This document shows, in pieces, positions 44,636-54,103 of a DNA stretch of 64,000 nt. A model generated the notes under the pieces. The model did not search any database. It was not told the DNA's origin and was given only the letters and a program-made list of their open reading frames with translations. Positions within the stretch are counted from its first letter, which is position 1. The number at the start of each line of letters is the position of its first letter. The position numbers and the translations under genes were made by a program. Where the stretch lies: positions 62,001 to 126,000 of the forward strand of contig NZ_JAFIWC010000006.1 of NCBI RefSeq assembly GCF_017163755.1, in the 5' to 3' direction. This DNA comes from Xanthomonas sp. GTDB taxonomy: Bacteria > Pseudomonadota > Gammaproteobacteria > Xanthomonadales > Xanthomonadaceae.

Positions 44636-44660
44636 GTCGCGGCTGAAGCCGCTCCTACAG
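44636..44660. repeat. Dispersed GTCGCGGCTGAAGCCGCTCCTACAG element
   Basis: Single copy, reverse orientation, of the element found at 24775 and as a pair at 30126-30193. It lies in the gap upstream of bioF. Confidence 0.8.
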
Positions 44661-44743
44661 CAAGCCGGCAGTGGCTGGATCCCTGAGGGCTCGGCGGTGC
44701 GAGTGCCGGCGCGGCCGGTTGCAGGTCCTTGCGGTGCGGCGCC

Positions 44744-45526
44744 TCAGTGCGCCGGGCAGGCCGGATCCTTGCCGGTCAGCGCCGCACAGACCTTCTTGCG
44801 GCACTCCAGGCCCGCCATCGTGTTGGCGCCGGGGCACTTGCGCAGTTGGGTCTGCACGTTGGAGCTGGTCGACGCCGAGCGCGAATCGATCGCATCGAAC
44901 GCCGCATCGGTCTCGGCCGCGTTCTTGCTGTCCTCGGCCTGGATCTTGGCGATCAGCGAATCCATCGATTCGTGTTTTTCCGCCGGCTTTTCGTCGCGCT
45001 TGATGATGCCCATCAGCGTAGCCAGCAGATCGCTGTTGTCGGCTGGCGCGCGCTTGCCGTTGGCCGGCGTGGCGCGTGCCTTGCGCTGCGACGCGGACGC
45101 GGACGCGGACGCGGCAGCCGGCTTGGCCGGCGCAGGCGCGGCGGCGCTGGCGGCCCCGGTCTCGCTGGCGGCCGCATGGCCGGCCGGTGCGGGCTCGGCC
45201 GCGGCGACGGGCAGGCCGTCGAGGGCGCGGGTGGGGTCGTTGGCGGTGTCCTCGACGATCATCGCGCCGCCCTGGACCGGCGCGGCCGTGGCGACGGCCG
45301 CCGGTGCGGGACCGGCCGCGGGCGCTGCCGGCTCGGTCGCCGGCACGGTCGTATAGGCGTCGAACTCGGCGTCGGCCTCGGCGCGCCCGGCATTCCAGCG
45401 CAGCGCGGCGAACGCCGCGCCCAGCACCGCGATGGCGAGCAGGGCGATCAGCACGATGCGGGTACGGCCTGGTCGCGGCGCCTTGACCCGGACGCTGGCC
45501 GGCGCGCTGGTTGCGCGGCCTTCCAT
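44744..45526 (-). CDS. Membrane-anchored Ala/Pro-rich protein, 260 aa
   Basis: Not assigned to a family. A short basic cytoplasmic N-terminus is followed by one membrane helix (about 22-43, RIVLIALLAIAVLGAAFAAL). A long Ala/Pro-rich periplasmic linker (about 55-150) and a charged helical region (LLATLMGIIKRDEKPAEKHE) lead to a C-terminal Cys-containing module (LRKCPGANTMAGLECRKKVC, ending in DPACPAH) with four cysteines. It may be a periplasmic protein with two disulfides. The ATG at 45526 lacks a strong ribosome site; an upstream TTG at 45619 is possible. Confidence 0.65.
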   Translation of the reverse strand: MEGRATSAPASVRVKAPRPGRTRIVLIALLAIAVLGAAFAALRWNAGRAEADAEFDAYTTVPATEPAAPAAGPAPAAVATAAPVQGGAMIVEDTANDPTRALDGLPVAAAEPAPAGHAAASETGAASAAAPAPAKPAAASASASASQRKARATPANGKRAPADNSDLLATLMGIIKRDEKPAEKHESMDSLIAKIQAEDSKNAAETDAAFDAIDSRSASTSSNVQTQLRKCPGANTMAGLECRKKVCAALTGKDPACPAH

Positions 45527-45725
45527 ATCGGCCAAAATGCGCCCGGTGCCGGACGGCTGCGTCTGTCCCTGGCCCGAAAGGAGACTCGGGCGATTTAATC
45601 CGCCATTATTCAAGTGCAATCCAGCCCTTGTTCGGCGAGCGCCGGGATTCGTCCATATTTCATTCTAGTGCCTGGCGCCGGCCCGTCAACAGCAGTGGAA
45701 TCAGCAGCATAGTCAGGGGGATGTA

Positions 45726-46604
45726 GTGGGTGTCGTCGTTGCGGGCGTCGTGGTTTTCCTGCTGGTGGTGTCCATCGCCTGCTGGCTGCTGCTGTTTCCG
45801 GAGGCGCTGGAGCGGGTGCAGGCCTGGTTCGGCACCCGGCTGCGCGGCCTGCGGCAGGGCGCGGGACGGGTCGGCCAGCGCGTGAGCCGCAGCGCCGGCG
45901 GGGTCGGCGAGGGGGTGCGCGGCGGGCTCGGCGGGGTGACGGATTTCCTGCGGCGTCATCGCTGGGTCATCCTCTGCACGCTGCTGTTGGTGCTGGTGCC
46001 GCCGATCGCGATCCTTCTGGTCCGGCAGAACGTGGTGCTGGAGGATTTCCGCGCCGAGGACATGAGCGAGTCCAGCAGCATGGTGGCGCAGCTGCTGCGC
46101 GGCGAGCGCCTGGTGCCGCCGCCGGCGCCGCCGCCGGAGGTGTTCACCACCGAGGAGATCCGCCGCACCCGCCCGGAGATCGTCACCGCCGACCGGCGCT
46201 GGGAGAGCATCGACGCCGACCTGCAGCAGCGCGTGCTCGCGATCTACGAGGTCATGCGGCGCCAGTACGGCTACGAGATGGTGCTGGTGGAGGGCTACCG
46301 CAGCCCGGAACGCCAGGCCGAGCTGATGGGCGGCGGCCGCGCCACCCGCGCCGGCGCCTGGCAGAGCTGCCACCAGTACGGCCTGGCGGTGGACAGCGCG
46401 CCGCTGCGCGACGGCAAGCTGCAGTGGGACATGGGCGACCCGTGGACCAAGCGCGCCTACTTCCTCTACGGCGAACTGGCCCAGCAGGCCGGGCTGGAGT
46501 GGGGCGGCAACTGGCGCAGCATCAAGGACTACGTCCACGTGGAGAAGCTGGAGGCCTGCCGCAGCGCCCGCGCCGCCAAGCGCGCCGAACTGGCCGGAGG
46601 GTGA
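45726..46604 (+). CDS. tagX: M15 (VanY-type) peptidase, TagX-like T6SS accessory
   Basis: A 292-residue membrane-anchored peptidoglycan peptidase. Two N-terminal helices (about 3-24 and 80-100) flank a Gly/Arg-rich segment, and the C-terminal half is a zinc-dependent M15 domain with VEGYRSPERQAELM, the metal-binding block SCHQYGLAVDSA (His216, Asp222) and a terminal His in VHVEK (about 270). TagX of Acinetobacter is a VanY-type L,D-endopeptidase needed to assemble the T6SS through peptidoglycan, and this gene directly precedes PAAR and tssM, so the same role is inferred. The GTG start at 45726 has AGGGGG five bases upstream. Confidence 0.75.
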   Translation: MGVVVAGVVVFLLVVSIACWLLLFPEALERVQAWFGTRLRGLRQGAGRVGQRVSRSAGGVGEGVRGGLGGVTDFLRRHRWVILCTLLLVLVPPIAILLVRQNVVLEDFRAEDMSESSSMVAQLLRGERLVPPPAPPPEVFTTEEIRRTRPEIVTADRRWESIDADLQQRVLAIYEVMRRQYGYEMVLVEGYRSPERQAELMGGGRATRAGAWQSCHQYGLAVDSAPLRDGKLQWDMGDPWTKRAYFLYGELAQQAGLEWGGNWRSIKDYVHVEKLEACRSARAAKRAELAGG

Positions 46605-46713
46605 GCCGGCAATGAACTCCTGCTATCTTCTCCCCACGGCGGCGACCGCGCCGCCACGGGGACGAAGGGCGGCGACGGACCGGCCCCGGGGAACGACCAT
46701 GGAGGCAGTACTG

Positions 46714-46974
46714 ATGTCACGACCTTTCATTCTGGTGGGCGACAAGCTCGATCACGGCGGCAGTGTGGTCGTCGGTTCGGCCGAGACCGACGTGGACGGC
46801 AAGCCGGTGGCGAGGATCGGCGACAAGGCCGTGTGCAGCGTGCACGGCCCGACCGAGATCGCCAGCGGCGACGCCACGGTGATGATCGACGGCAAGCCGG
46901 TGGCGCGCCACGGGGACAAGACCGCATGTGGCGCTACACTGATCTCCACGCAGGGAACGACCGGCATCGGATGA
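46714..46974 (+). CDS. PAAR domain protein (T6SS spike tip)
   Basis: An 86-residue single-domain PAAR protein that caps the VgrG spike. The repeated VVGSAETDVDGKPVARIGDK / ATVMIDGKPVARHGDK pattern with His residues (HGG, VHGP, RHGD) fits the zinc-coordinating cone. No C-terminal effector extension is present, so this is a structural PAAR. The ATG at 46714 has GGAGG eight bases upstream and is preferred to the in-frame ATG at 46699. It lies between tagX-like and the tssM upstream gene. Confidence 0.92.
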   Translation: MSRPFILVGDKLDHGGSVVVGSAETDVDGKPVARIGDKAVCSVHGPTEIASGDATVMIDGKPVARHGDKTACGATLISTQGTTGIG

Positions 46975-47033
46975 CGAGGCAAGCTGCTTCGGCTCCCGTC
47001 GATGCCTAATCCACTCATGGAGCGAGAACGCTA

Positions 47034-48524
47034 ATGTCCGGAATCCTTCGGAACGTGTTGTCCGCCGCCGCGATGTTCGGCGTGGCATGGGGCGGCTCGA
47101 TCTTCTATTGGCGCAGCAGCGGCACCACGCCCAGCGGCATGGAGATGCTGACCTACCTGGGCATCCTGCCCGCCGGCCTGCTCGGCGGCAGCTGGCTGCT
47201 GCGCGACATGGGCCGGCGCGCCCTGTCGCGTGCCGCCGACGCCGCCGACAGCGCCGCGGCCAAGGCCGCCGAGCGCAGCGGTTCCAAGGCGGCCGCGGCC
47301 ACGTCGGCGTCGCCCGAACAGCCGGTGGCGCCGGCCGCCGGCTCCGCGCCGGCCCTGCTCGCCGGCGCGGTGAACCTGGCCCTGGGGCAGCAGCCGCAGG
47401 CTATCCTCGCGCTGCGCGGCAACCTGCCGCGGCCCGGCCTGCACAAGCAGTTCCGCGACCAGGATGGGCTGCCGGTGTTCGCGGTGCAGGTGCCGGAGTT
47501 GGACGCCGAGGACGTGGCCGACGCGATGCTCGCCTCGGCGGCGCTGCCGTCCGACCCCGGCGAACGATTGCTGGAGCACCACAAGCGCGCCATCGCCCTG
47601 CTCGAGCCGGTCGCCGACGCGCTGTTGCTGGAGGCCGCGCAGGCGCTGCCGGCGTTGCCCGAGGCGCAGGACCGCGTGGTGGCCGGGTTGCGCCACCGCC
47701 TCGAGGCGCAGGTGCACAACGTGCTGCGCATCGAGCTGTGGCTGCCCGCGGACTGGCCGGCCTCGCTGCGCCAGGCGCTGGGCGACTGGACCCTGGCGCG
47801 TGCCGGCGAGCAAGGCCTGGATCCGCGCCGCTTCGGCGTGGAAGTGATCCCGATGGAGGGCGCCGACGACGCATGGCCGCGGCTGGAGCGGCTGGCGCGC
47901 GGGGCCGATGCGCCGGCCGACGGCTGGCAGCTGATCCTGGCCTGCCACTCGTCCATCGGCCAGGCGCAGGTCGAGCAGATGCTCGAAAGCGGGCGGCTGA
48001 TGACTCGCCGCGCGCCCGACGGCCGCGTGCCCGGCGAAGGCGCCAGCGGCATCCTGCTGGCGAGCGGGCCCGGCGCCGCCGGCGACGTGGTGCTGCATCC
48101 GCTGCAGCGCATCGCCCTGCCGCTGGATCGCGGCGCCAAGGCCGGCGCGCGGCTGACCGGCGAGCTGGCGACGCAGACCCTGGAGCGCGCCGCGCTGGCG
48201 CCCGCGCAGGTGGACCTGGTGCTCAGCGACGCCGACCACCGCGCCACGCTGTCGGCCGAGGCCGCCGCCGCCGCGCTGATCGCCTGCCCCGACCTGGACA
48301 CCGCCGCGCAATGCCTGCCGCTGGCGACCGCCACCGGCGACCTGGCCGCGGTGCAGCCGCTGGCGCTGCTCGCGCTCGCCCATGCCCATGTCGCCGCCGG
48401 GCAGCAAGCGGCGTTGGTGCTGGGCGTGGACCAGGCAGGTTCGCGCATCGCCACCGTCGTCAGTCCCCGTCCTTCCTCCCAGCCAGTTACCGACGCCGGC
48501 GCCATGCCGGCGTCCGCCGCCTAA
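47034..48524 (+). CDS. T6SS-linked protein of unknown function, 496 aa
   Basis: Unrecognised protein encoded 15 bases before tssM and evidently part of the T6SS operon. Two N-terminal hydrophobic segments (about 8-27 and 38-58) are followed by an Ala-rich linker and a large soluble domain. The C-terminal half (about 300-480) has repeated LALAHAHVAAGQQAALVLG and QVDLVLSDADHRATL motifs that resemble the thiolase/ketoacyl-synthase fold, but without the catalytic Cys-His-His set, so any such fold would be non-catalytic. It might be an inner-membrane scaffold acting with TssM. Fold assignment is a guess; a structure prediction would decide. Confidence 0.75.
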   Translation: MSGILRNVLSAAAMFGVAWGGSIFYWRSSGTTPSGMEMLTYLGILPAGLLGGSWLLRDMGRRALSRAADAADSAAAKAAERSGSKAAAATSASPEQPVAPAAGSAPALLAGAVNLALGQQPQAILALRGNLPRPGLHKQFRDQDGLPVFAVQVPELDAEDVADAMLASAALPSDPGERLLEHHKRAIALLEPVADALLLEAAQALPALPEAQDRVVAGLRHRLEAQVHNVLRIELWLPADWPASLRQALGDWTLARAGEQGLDPRRFGVEVIPMEGADDAWPRLERLARGADAPADGWQLILACHSSIGQAQVEQMLESGRLMTRRAPDGRVPGEGASGILLASGPGAAGDVVLHPLQRIALPLDRGAKAGARLTGELATQTLERAALAPAQVDLVLSDADHRATLSAEAAAAALIACPDLDTAAQCLPLATATGDLAAVQPLALLALAHAHVAAGQQAALVLGVDQAGSRIATVVSPRPSSQPVTDAGAMPASAA

Positions 48525-48539
48525 CCGGAACAGCGCCCG

Positions 48540-51500
48540 ATGTTTAGCAATCTCAGGTATTACCTTCGCGACTACCGCCTCTGGATGGTCCTCGGCTTGC
48601 TCGCCGCCGGCGCGGTCGCCTACTTCGGCGCCGAAGGATTGCGCGAGATCGGCGTGTGGGCGGCGGTCGCGCTGGCGGTGTGCCTGCTGATATGGCTCAT
48701 GGTGTGGATCGTGCGCCGGATCATGGCCCGCCGCGCGGCGCGCAGCCTGGACGCGATGGTGCAGGGCGAGGCCGACCGCGCGGTCGCCGCCTCGCAACCG
48801 GCCACCCGCGCCGACACCGAGGCGCTGCGCTCGCGCATGTTCGAGGCGGTCAAGGCGATCAAGTCCTCGCGCCTGGGCGTGCTCAAGGGCAAGGCGGCGC
48901 TGTACGAACTGCCGTGGTACGTGATCATCGGCAATCCGGCCGCCGGCAAGAGCACCGCGATCCTCAATTCGGGCCTGCAGTTCCCGTTCGAGGACAACCG
49001 CGGCAACGTGGTCCAGGGCATCGGCGGCACCCGCAACTGCGACTGGTACTTCACCACCACCGGCATCGTGCTCGACACCGCCGGCCGCTACTCGGTCAGC
49101 GTCGAAGACCGCCTGGAATGGCTCACCTTCCTCGGCCTGCTGAAGAAGCACCGGCCGCGCGCGCCGATCAACGGCGTCATCATCGCCGTCAGCATCGCCG
49201 AGCTGTCCGGCAGCAAGCCCGAGTTCGCGATCGAACTGGCCAAGAACCTGCGCCAGCGCGTGCAGGAAATCACCGAGCGCCTGGAAGTGTTCGCGCCGGT
49301 GTACGTGGTGTTCACCAAGGCCGACCTGATCGCCGGCTTCTCCGAGTTCTTCCACAATCTGGATCCGGCCGAGCGCGAGAACGTGTGGGGCGCGACCCTG
49401 CCCTACGATCCGACCGCTGAGACCGACGCGCTGGCCGCGTTCGACACCCATTTCGACGAGCTGGCCGAAGGCGTCAAGGAAATGAGCCTGGCGCACATGG
49501 CGATGCAGCGCGGGCGCCAGGTGTCGCCCGGCCTGCTGACCCTGCCGCTGGAGTTCGTCGGCATCAAGCCGGCGCTGCGCACCTTCATCGCCACGCTGTT
49601 CGAAGAGAACCCCTACCAGTTCAAGCCGGTGTTCCGCGGCTTCTACTTCAGCAGCGCGCTGCAGGAAGGCCATTCCGTGCACCACGCCTCCGAGCGGGTG
49701 AGCCGCCAGTTCGCGCTGCAGGCGCGCGCGCAGTCGGGCGAGGCGGCGCCGTCGGGGCAGACCGCGTACTTCCTGAAGGATCTGTTCCGCAAGGTCATCT
49801 TCGCCGACAAGCAACTCGTACGGCAGTATTCCAGTCCGCACCAGAACCGCCTGCGCTACGGCGTGTTCCTCGGCGCGGTCGGCGTGCTGGCGCTGGCGCT
49901 GGGCCTGTGGACCTGGTCGTACACCACCAACGTGCAGCTGGTGAACAACGCCACCAAGGATCTGGACCAGGCCGTGCGCGTGCAGGCCAACCGGGTCGAC
50001 CTGAAATCGCGCATCGACGCGCTGCTGCTGCTGCAGGACCGCCTGGAGCAGCTGGATCGCTACAAGCAGAAGGGCGGCATCACCACCGGGTTGGGCCTGT
50101 ACCAGGGCGACAACATCCGCAAGAAGCTGTTGGCCGAGTACTACCACGGCATGCGCCAGGTGATGCTCGAGCCGACCACCGCGAGCCTGGAATCGTTCCT
50201 TTCGCAGGTGGTCAGCGAGCGCGACCGGCTCGGCAAGCCGGCCGGCCCGCAACAGGCCGCGCAGCAGGACAGCGTGCTGTACCAGGACGCGTCGCCGACC
50301 GACACCAACGACGCCTACAACGCGCTCAAGACCTACCTGATGCTGGGCAACCGCAAGTACGTGGAGAACGCGCATCTGGCGCAGCAGCTGACCCTGTTCT
50401 GGCGCGGCTGGCTGGACGGCAACCGCGGCCAGATGACCCGCGAGGAGATGACCCGCGCGGCCGAGAAGCTGATGACGTTCTACGTCGCCCACGCCGACGA
50501 TCCGCAGTGGCCGCAGGTGCAGACCAAGGTCACCCTGGTCAACGACAGCCGCGAGGCGCTGACCCGGGTGATGAAGGGCCAGCCGGCGATGCAGCGCGTG
50601 TTCGCGCAGATCAAGGCGCGCGCGGCGGCGCGCTTCCCGACGGTGACGGTCAACTCGCTGATCGGCGAGGAAACCAACAGCGACGCGATCACCGGCAGCT
50701 ACGCCATTTCCGGCGCGTTCTCGCGCGAGGCATGGGACGAATACGTCAAGGACGCGATCAAGGACGCGGCCACCACGCAGCTCAGCAACACCGACTGGGT
50801 GCTCGACACCACCGAGCAGAGCGACCTGTCGCTGGCCGGCAGCCCCGAGCACATCGCGCGCGAGCTGGTGACCTTGTACAAGCAGGAATACGCGCAGGAA
50901 TGGCGCAAGTTCATGCAGGGCGTCAGCGTCGCGCCGTTCCAGGGTTTCGACCAGGCGCTGTCGCGGATGAACCGCATCGGCGACCCGGCCAATTCGCCGC
51001 TGCGCAAGCTGCTGGAGAAGATCAACGAGCAGACCATCTGGGACAACCCGATGGCCGAGGCCTTGTCGAAGAAGGCCTCCGGCGGGTTCGTCGCCTGGTT
51101 CCAGCGGGTGATCCTGCGCCGTGATCCGGCCGACGCCGGCAAGGCCGCGCAGCAGCCGGTCGGCCCGATCGGGAAGACCTTCGAGGGCTTGGCGCGGTTG
51201 ATGACCAAGCGCAAGGACGAGCCGGCGATCATCGATGCGTACTTCGAGACGCTGGCCAAGCTGCGCACGCGCATGAACGCGATCAAGAACCAGGGCCAGG
51301 TCGGCGTCGGCGCGCGCAAGCTGATGCAGGACACCTTCAGCAACGAAGGCTCCGAGCTCAGCGCCGCGCTGACCCTGGTCGACGAGCAGATGCTGACCGG
51401 ACTGGACGACACCCAGCGCGACGCGATGCGTCCGCTGCTGCTGCGGCCGTTAACCCAGACCTTCGCCTCGCTGGTGCCACCGACCGAGAGCGAGGTCAAC

Positions 51501-52283
51501 CGGGTGTGGGCGGCGCAGGTCTACGAACCGTTCCGCGGCGGCATCGGCCAGCAGTATCCGTTCAACCTCAATTCGGACGTGGATGCCGCGCCCGGCGACG
51601 TGGCGGCGATCTTCGGCGCCAGCGGCGCGATCGCCTCGTTCAACAAGGACGCGCTCGGCACCCTGGTGATCCAGCGCGGCAACCTGCTCGAATCGCGGCG
51701 CTGGGCAGGCATCGGCATCACCTTGTCCAACGAACTGGTGGCCAATTACGGCAATTGGGTCAGCGGCCAGTCCGGTGCGGTGGCGAAGGACGTGACCATC
51801 TTCGAGATCCTGCCGACGCCGGCGGTGGGCGCGATCGAATACACCCTCGACATCGACGGCCAGACGCTGCGCTATCGCAACACGCCGCCGCAGTGGGTGA
51901 CCATGCAGTGGCCGAACGTCGGCTCGGTGCCCGGGTCCAAGATCACTGCGGTCACCAGCGACGGGCGCAGTGTCGAGGTGTTCAACGCGCCCGGCGCCAA
52001 TGGCTTCGGGCGCCTGATCAACTCCGCGGCCAAGGAACGCGTGGACGACATCAACCGCCTCACCTGGAGCGACCAAGGCGTGTCGATCAGCGTGCAGATG
52101 CGCATCGTGCAACGCGCCGGCACCAGCCCCAGCGGCAGCGGCGACTGGCAGCGCGGCCTGCAGCTGCCGGCCACCGTGGCCGGCAGTCCGGCGACGCCGG
52201 GCGGGGAAGCGCCGGCCGCCGATACGCCGCCGGCTCCGGCTCCGGCTCCGGCCGCGGCACCCACACAAGGAGGTGGCCAATGA
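48540..52283 (+). CDS. tssM: Type VI secretion membrane-complex protein TssM (IcmF)
   Basis: A 1247-residue IcmF-family protein, core of the T6SS trans-envelope complex. Membrane helices at about 14-31, 38-60 and 441-460 frame a cytoplasmic GTPase-like domain with Walker A GNPAAGKST (131-139) and GIVLDTAGRYSV (Walker B region, about 176-187). The large periplasmic part ends in the TssJ-interacting beta domain and a Pro/Ala-rich tail. Walker A is intact, so it belongs to the nucleotide-binding subclass. It overlaps tagF by four bases. tssL and tssJ are not in the window. Confidence 0.97.
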   Translation: MFSNLRYYLRDYRLWMVLGLLAAGAVAYFGAEGLREIGVWAAVALAVCLLIWLMVWIVRRIMARRAARSLDAMVQGEADRAVAASQPATRADTEALRSRMFEAVKAIKSSRLGVLKGKAALYELPWYVIIGNPAAGKSTAILNSGLQFPFEDNRGNVVQGIGGTRNCDWYFTTTGIVLDTAGRYSVSVEDRLEWLTFLGLLKKHRPRAPINGVIIAVSIAELSGSKPEFAIELAKNLRQRVQEITERLEVFAPVYVVFTKADLIAGFSEFFHNLDPAERENVWGATLPYDPTAETDALAAFDTHFDELAEGVKEMSLAHMAMQRGRQVSPGLLTLPLEFVGIKPALRTFIATLFEENPYQFKPVFRGFYFSSALQEGHSVHHASERVSRQFALQARAQSGEAAPSGQTAYFLKDLFRKVIFADKQLVRQYSSPHQNRLRYGVFLGAVGVLALALGLWTWSYTTNVQLVNNATKDLDQAVRVQANRVDLKSRIDALLLLQDRLEQLDRYKQKGGITTGLGLYQGDNIRKKLLAEYYHGMRQVMLEPTTASLESFLSQVVSERDRLGKPAGPQQAAQQDSVLYQDASPTDTNDAYNALKTYLMLGNRKYVENAHLAQQLTLFWRGWLDGNRGQMTREEMTRAAEKLMTFYVAHADDPQWPQVQTKVTLVNDSREALTRVMKGQPAMQRVFAQIKARAAARFPTVTVNSLIGEETNSDAITGSYAISGAFSREAWDEYVKDAIKDAATTQLSNTDWVLDTTEQSDLSLAGSPEHIARELVTLYKQEYAQEWRKFMQGVSVAPFQGFDQALSRMNRIGDPANSPLRKLLEKINEQTIWDNPMAEALSKKASGGFVAWFQRVILRRDPADAGKAAQQPVGPIGKTFEGLARLMTKRKDEPAIIDAYFETLAKLRTRMNAIKNQGQVGVGARKLMQDTFSNEGSELSAALTLVDEQMLTGLDDTQRDAMRPLLLRPLTQTFASLVPPTESEVNRVWAAQVYEPFRGGIGQQYPFNLNSDVDAAPGDVAAIFGASGAIASFNKDALGTLVIQRGNLLESRRWAGIGITLSNELVANYGNWVSGQSGAVAKDVTIFEILPTPAVGAIEYTLDIDGQTLRYRNTPPQWVTMQWPNVGSVPGSKITAVTSDGRSVEVFNAPGANGFGRLINSAAKERVDDINRLTWSDQGVSISVQMRIVQRAGTSPSGSGDWQRGLQLPATVAGSPATPGGEAPAADTPPAPAPAPAAAPTQGGGQ

Positions 52284-53263
52284 GCCGCGAAGTCAGTGCA
52301 GGCGTCTCCTACTTCGGCAAGGTGCCCTCGCGCGGCGATTTCGTGCGCGCGGCGGACAACCACCAGCTGCTCGGCTGGCTGGACCGCTGGGCGGGCCTGA
52401 GCGTCGATCTGCTGAGCCAGAACCCGGACTGGAAGCGGCTCTACGACGAGGCGCCGGACATCCACTACGCGTTCCTGGGTTCGCGCAGCAAGATGGTGCT
52501 TTGCGGGCACTTCCAGCCCAGCCGCGACGCGTCGCAGCGCCGTTTCCCGTTGTTGTCGGCGATCCGCCTGGAAGCCAGCGAGCCGCTGTCGTTCATCGGC
52601 CGCAGCCCGCTGGCGATGTCCAAGGTGTGGTCCGGGCTGTCGCGCATGGCCAAGCAGGCGGTGGCCGCCGACGACGCCGGCCCGACGCTGACCGCGCTGG
52701 CCGACACCCGTTACACGCTGAGCACCGAGGCGTCGGCGTACAACGCCACCTTCAACGACTTCCTCGATATCCAGACCGTCGGCTCGATCGAGGCCTTGCT
52801 GCGTTCGGCCGGCCACCCCGAGGTGTCGTTGAAGAAGGTGCTGCCGGCGCTGGGCCTGCTGCTGCAGCCGATCCTCACCGGCGGCAACGTGACGGTGGAC
52901 AAGGCGCTGGAGTTCCCGCTGGTGCAGGACGGGCTGTACCGGCCGCTGCTGGCCGCGTTCTGGCTGGACATCGTCGCCTGCTTCGTCACCCGCGGCGATT
53001 TCGAACTGGCGGTGCTGATCCGCAACGACGCCGCGCCGCGCATGCTGGTTGGCTTCAACGGCGCCGACCACCAGGCGCTGCGCGCGGCGCTGGACCCGCG
53101 CGAGGCCGGCGATTTCCTGATCCGCGTGCAGGACGCCGACTGGGTCGAGGACTACCTGCACAACGACTACAACCTCAACAAGCTAGCCAGCTATCTGGAT
53201 CGGGACGACCTGGCATTGAAGACGGCCCGCAAGTTGTTCGGCGAGACTTTCCTGGGGACATGA
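52280..53263 (+). CDS. tagF: T6SS-associated protein TagF (ImpM family)
   Basis: A 327-residue TagF-type protein. The N-terminal domain shows the family signature GVSYFGKVPSRGDFVRA (7-23) and LLGWLDRWAGLSVDLL. In P. aeruginosa TagF is a post-translational repressor of the T6SS, controlled through the threonine phosphorylation pathway. The protein here is about 100 residues longer than the short ImpM form; the C-terminal extension has no recognised domain. GGAGG precedes the ATG, which overlaps the tssM stop (ATGA), and the gene overlaps the OmpA gene region in the same manner. Confidence 0.9.
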   Translation: MSREVSAGVSYFGKVPSRGDFVRAADNHQLLGWLDRWAGLSVDLLSQNPDWKRLYDEAPDIHYAFLGSRSKMVLCGHFQPSRDASQRRFPLLSAIRLEASEPLSFIGRSPLAMSKVWSGLSRMAKQAVAADDAGPTLTALADTRYTLSTEASAYNATFNDFLDIQTVGSIEALLRSAGHPEVSLKKVLPALGLLLQPILTGGNVTVDKALEFPLVQDGLYRPLLAAFWLDIVACFVTRGDFELAVLIRNDAAPRMLVGFNGADHQALRAALDPREAGDFLIRVQDADWVEDYLHNDYNLNKLASYLDRDDLALKTARKLFGETFLGT

Positions 53264-53265
53264 AC

Positions 53266-54054
53266 ATGCGACACCTGAGTGCCAAAGCCCTCGCCCTGAG
53301 CGGCCTGATGACCGTGTTCGCCGCCTCCGCGCAGGTCGCCGCGCCCGCCGCGGGCGCGGCCGGCGAACGCCCGGTGATCGTGGAGGGCGTCGTCCCGGAT
53401 CAGGCCACCAAGGCCCGCATCCTGAAGAACCTGCAGGACGTCTACGGCAGCGCGCGCGTCGTCGACCGGGTGCAGGTCGAATCGATCCCGTCGCCGCCGA
53501 ACTGGGGCGAGTACGTCGCCAACATGGTGTCGCCGGGACTCAAGCGGGTGTCGGCCGGCAAGCTGGAAGTCAACGGCCAGGCGGTGCGCATCAGCGGGCA
53601 GGTGGTCAACGAGGCGCAGCGGCAGCAGGTCGCCAGCGACCTGAGCCTGGCCAGCAACACCTCCTACACGGTGACCAACAGCCTCAAGCTCGGCGGCTCG
53701 GAACAGAGCGTGCTGGACCAGACCCTGGGCAACCGCATCATCGAGTTCCAGAGCGGCAGCTCGCGGCTGACGCCGCTGGGCATGAGCATCCTCGACGAGA
53801 TGGTGGCGAAGATGTCGCAGATGGGCGATGCGCGCTTCCTGATCATCGGCCACACCGACAACGTCGGCCAGCGCGAGAGCAACCTCGCGCTGAGCCAGGC
53901 GCGGGCGCAGGCGGTGAAGACCTACATGGTGCAGAAGGGCATCGACGGCGCGCGCATGAGCGTGCAGGGCAAGGGCCCGGACGAACCGGTGGCCGACAAC
54001 GCCAGCGCCGACGGACGCGCGCGTAACCGGCGCATCCAGTTCAAGATCCAGTAG
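53266..54054 (+). CDS. OmpA-family protein of the T6SS cluster (TagN/TagL-like)
   Basis: A 262-residue exported protein with a signal peptide (1-21, ASAQVAAP), a BON-like repeat region (about 30-140, RISGQVVNEAQRQQVASDL) and a C-terminal OmpA peptidoglycan-binding domain (about 150-262) with the family motif ANLALSQARAQAVKTYM-like NLALSQARAQ and GHTDNVGQRE; DGRARNRRIQF ends the domain. It probably anchors the T6SS to the cell wall. GGGGA lies seven bases before the ATG at 53266; an ATG at 53260 overlaps the tagF stop but has poor spacing. It is the last plus-strand gene of the tagX-to-tagN run. Confidence 0.88.
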   Translation: MRHLSAKALALSGLMTVFAASAQVAAPAAGAAGERPVIVEGVVPDQATKARILKNLQDVYGSARVVDRVQVESIPSPPNWGEYVANMVSPGLKRVSAGKLEVNGQAVRISGQVVNEAQRQQVASDLSLASNTSYTVTNSLKLGGSEQSVLDQTLGNRIIEFQSGSSRLTPLGMSILDEMVAKMSQMGDARFLIIGHTDNVGQRESNLALSQARAQAVKTYMVQKGIDGARMSVQGKGPDEPVADNASADGRARNRRIQFKIQ

Positions 54055-54103
54055 CCGTCGCACGCCGTCCCCACGGCGTGCGGGACGGCGCGGGCCTGGA
54101 CGC

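Noticed and set aside
47031-50852. 1273-codon minus-strand frame across the tssM region
   Set aside because: Antisense to tssM and its upstream gene; His/Arg/Gln-rich without motifs, while the plus strand carries Walker A and IcmF features.
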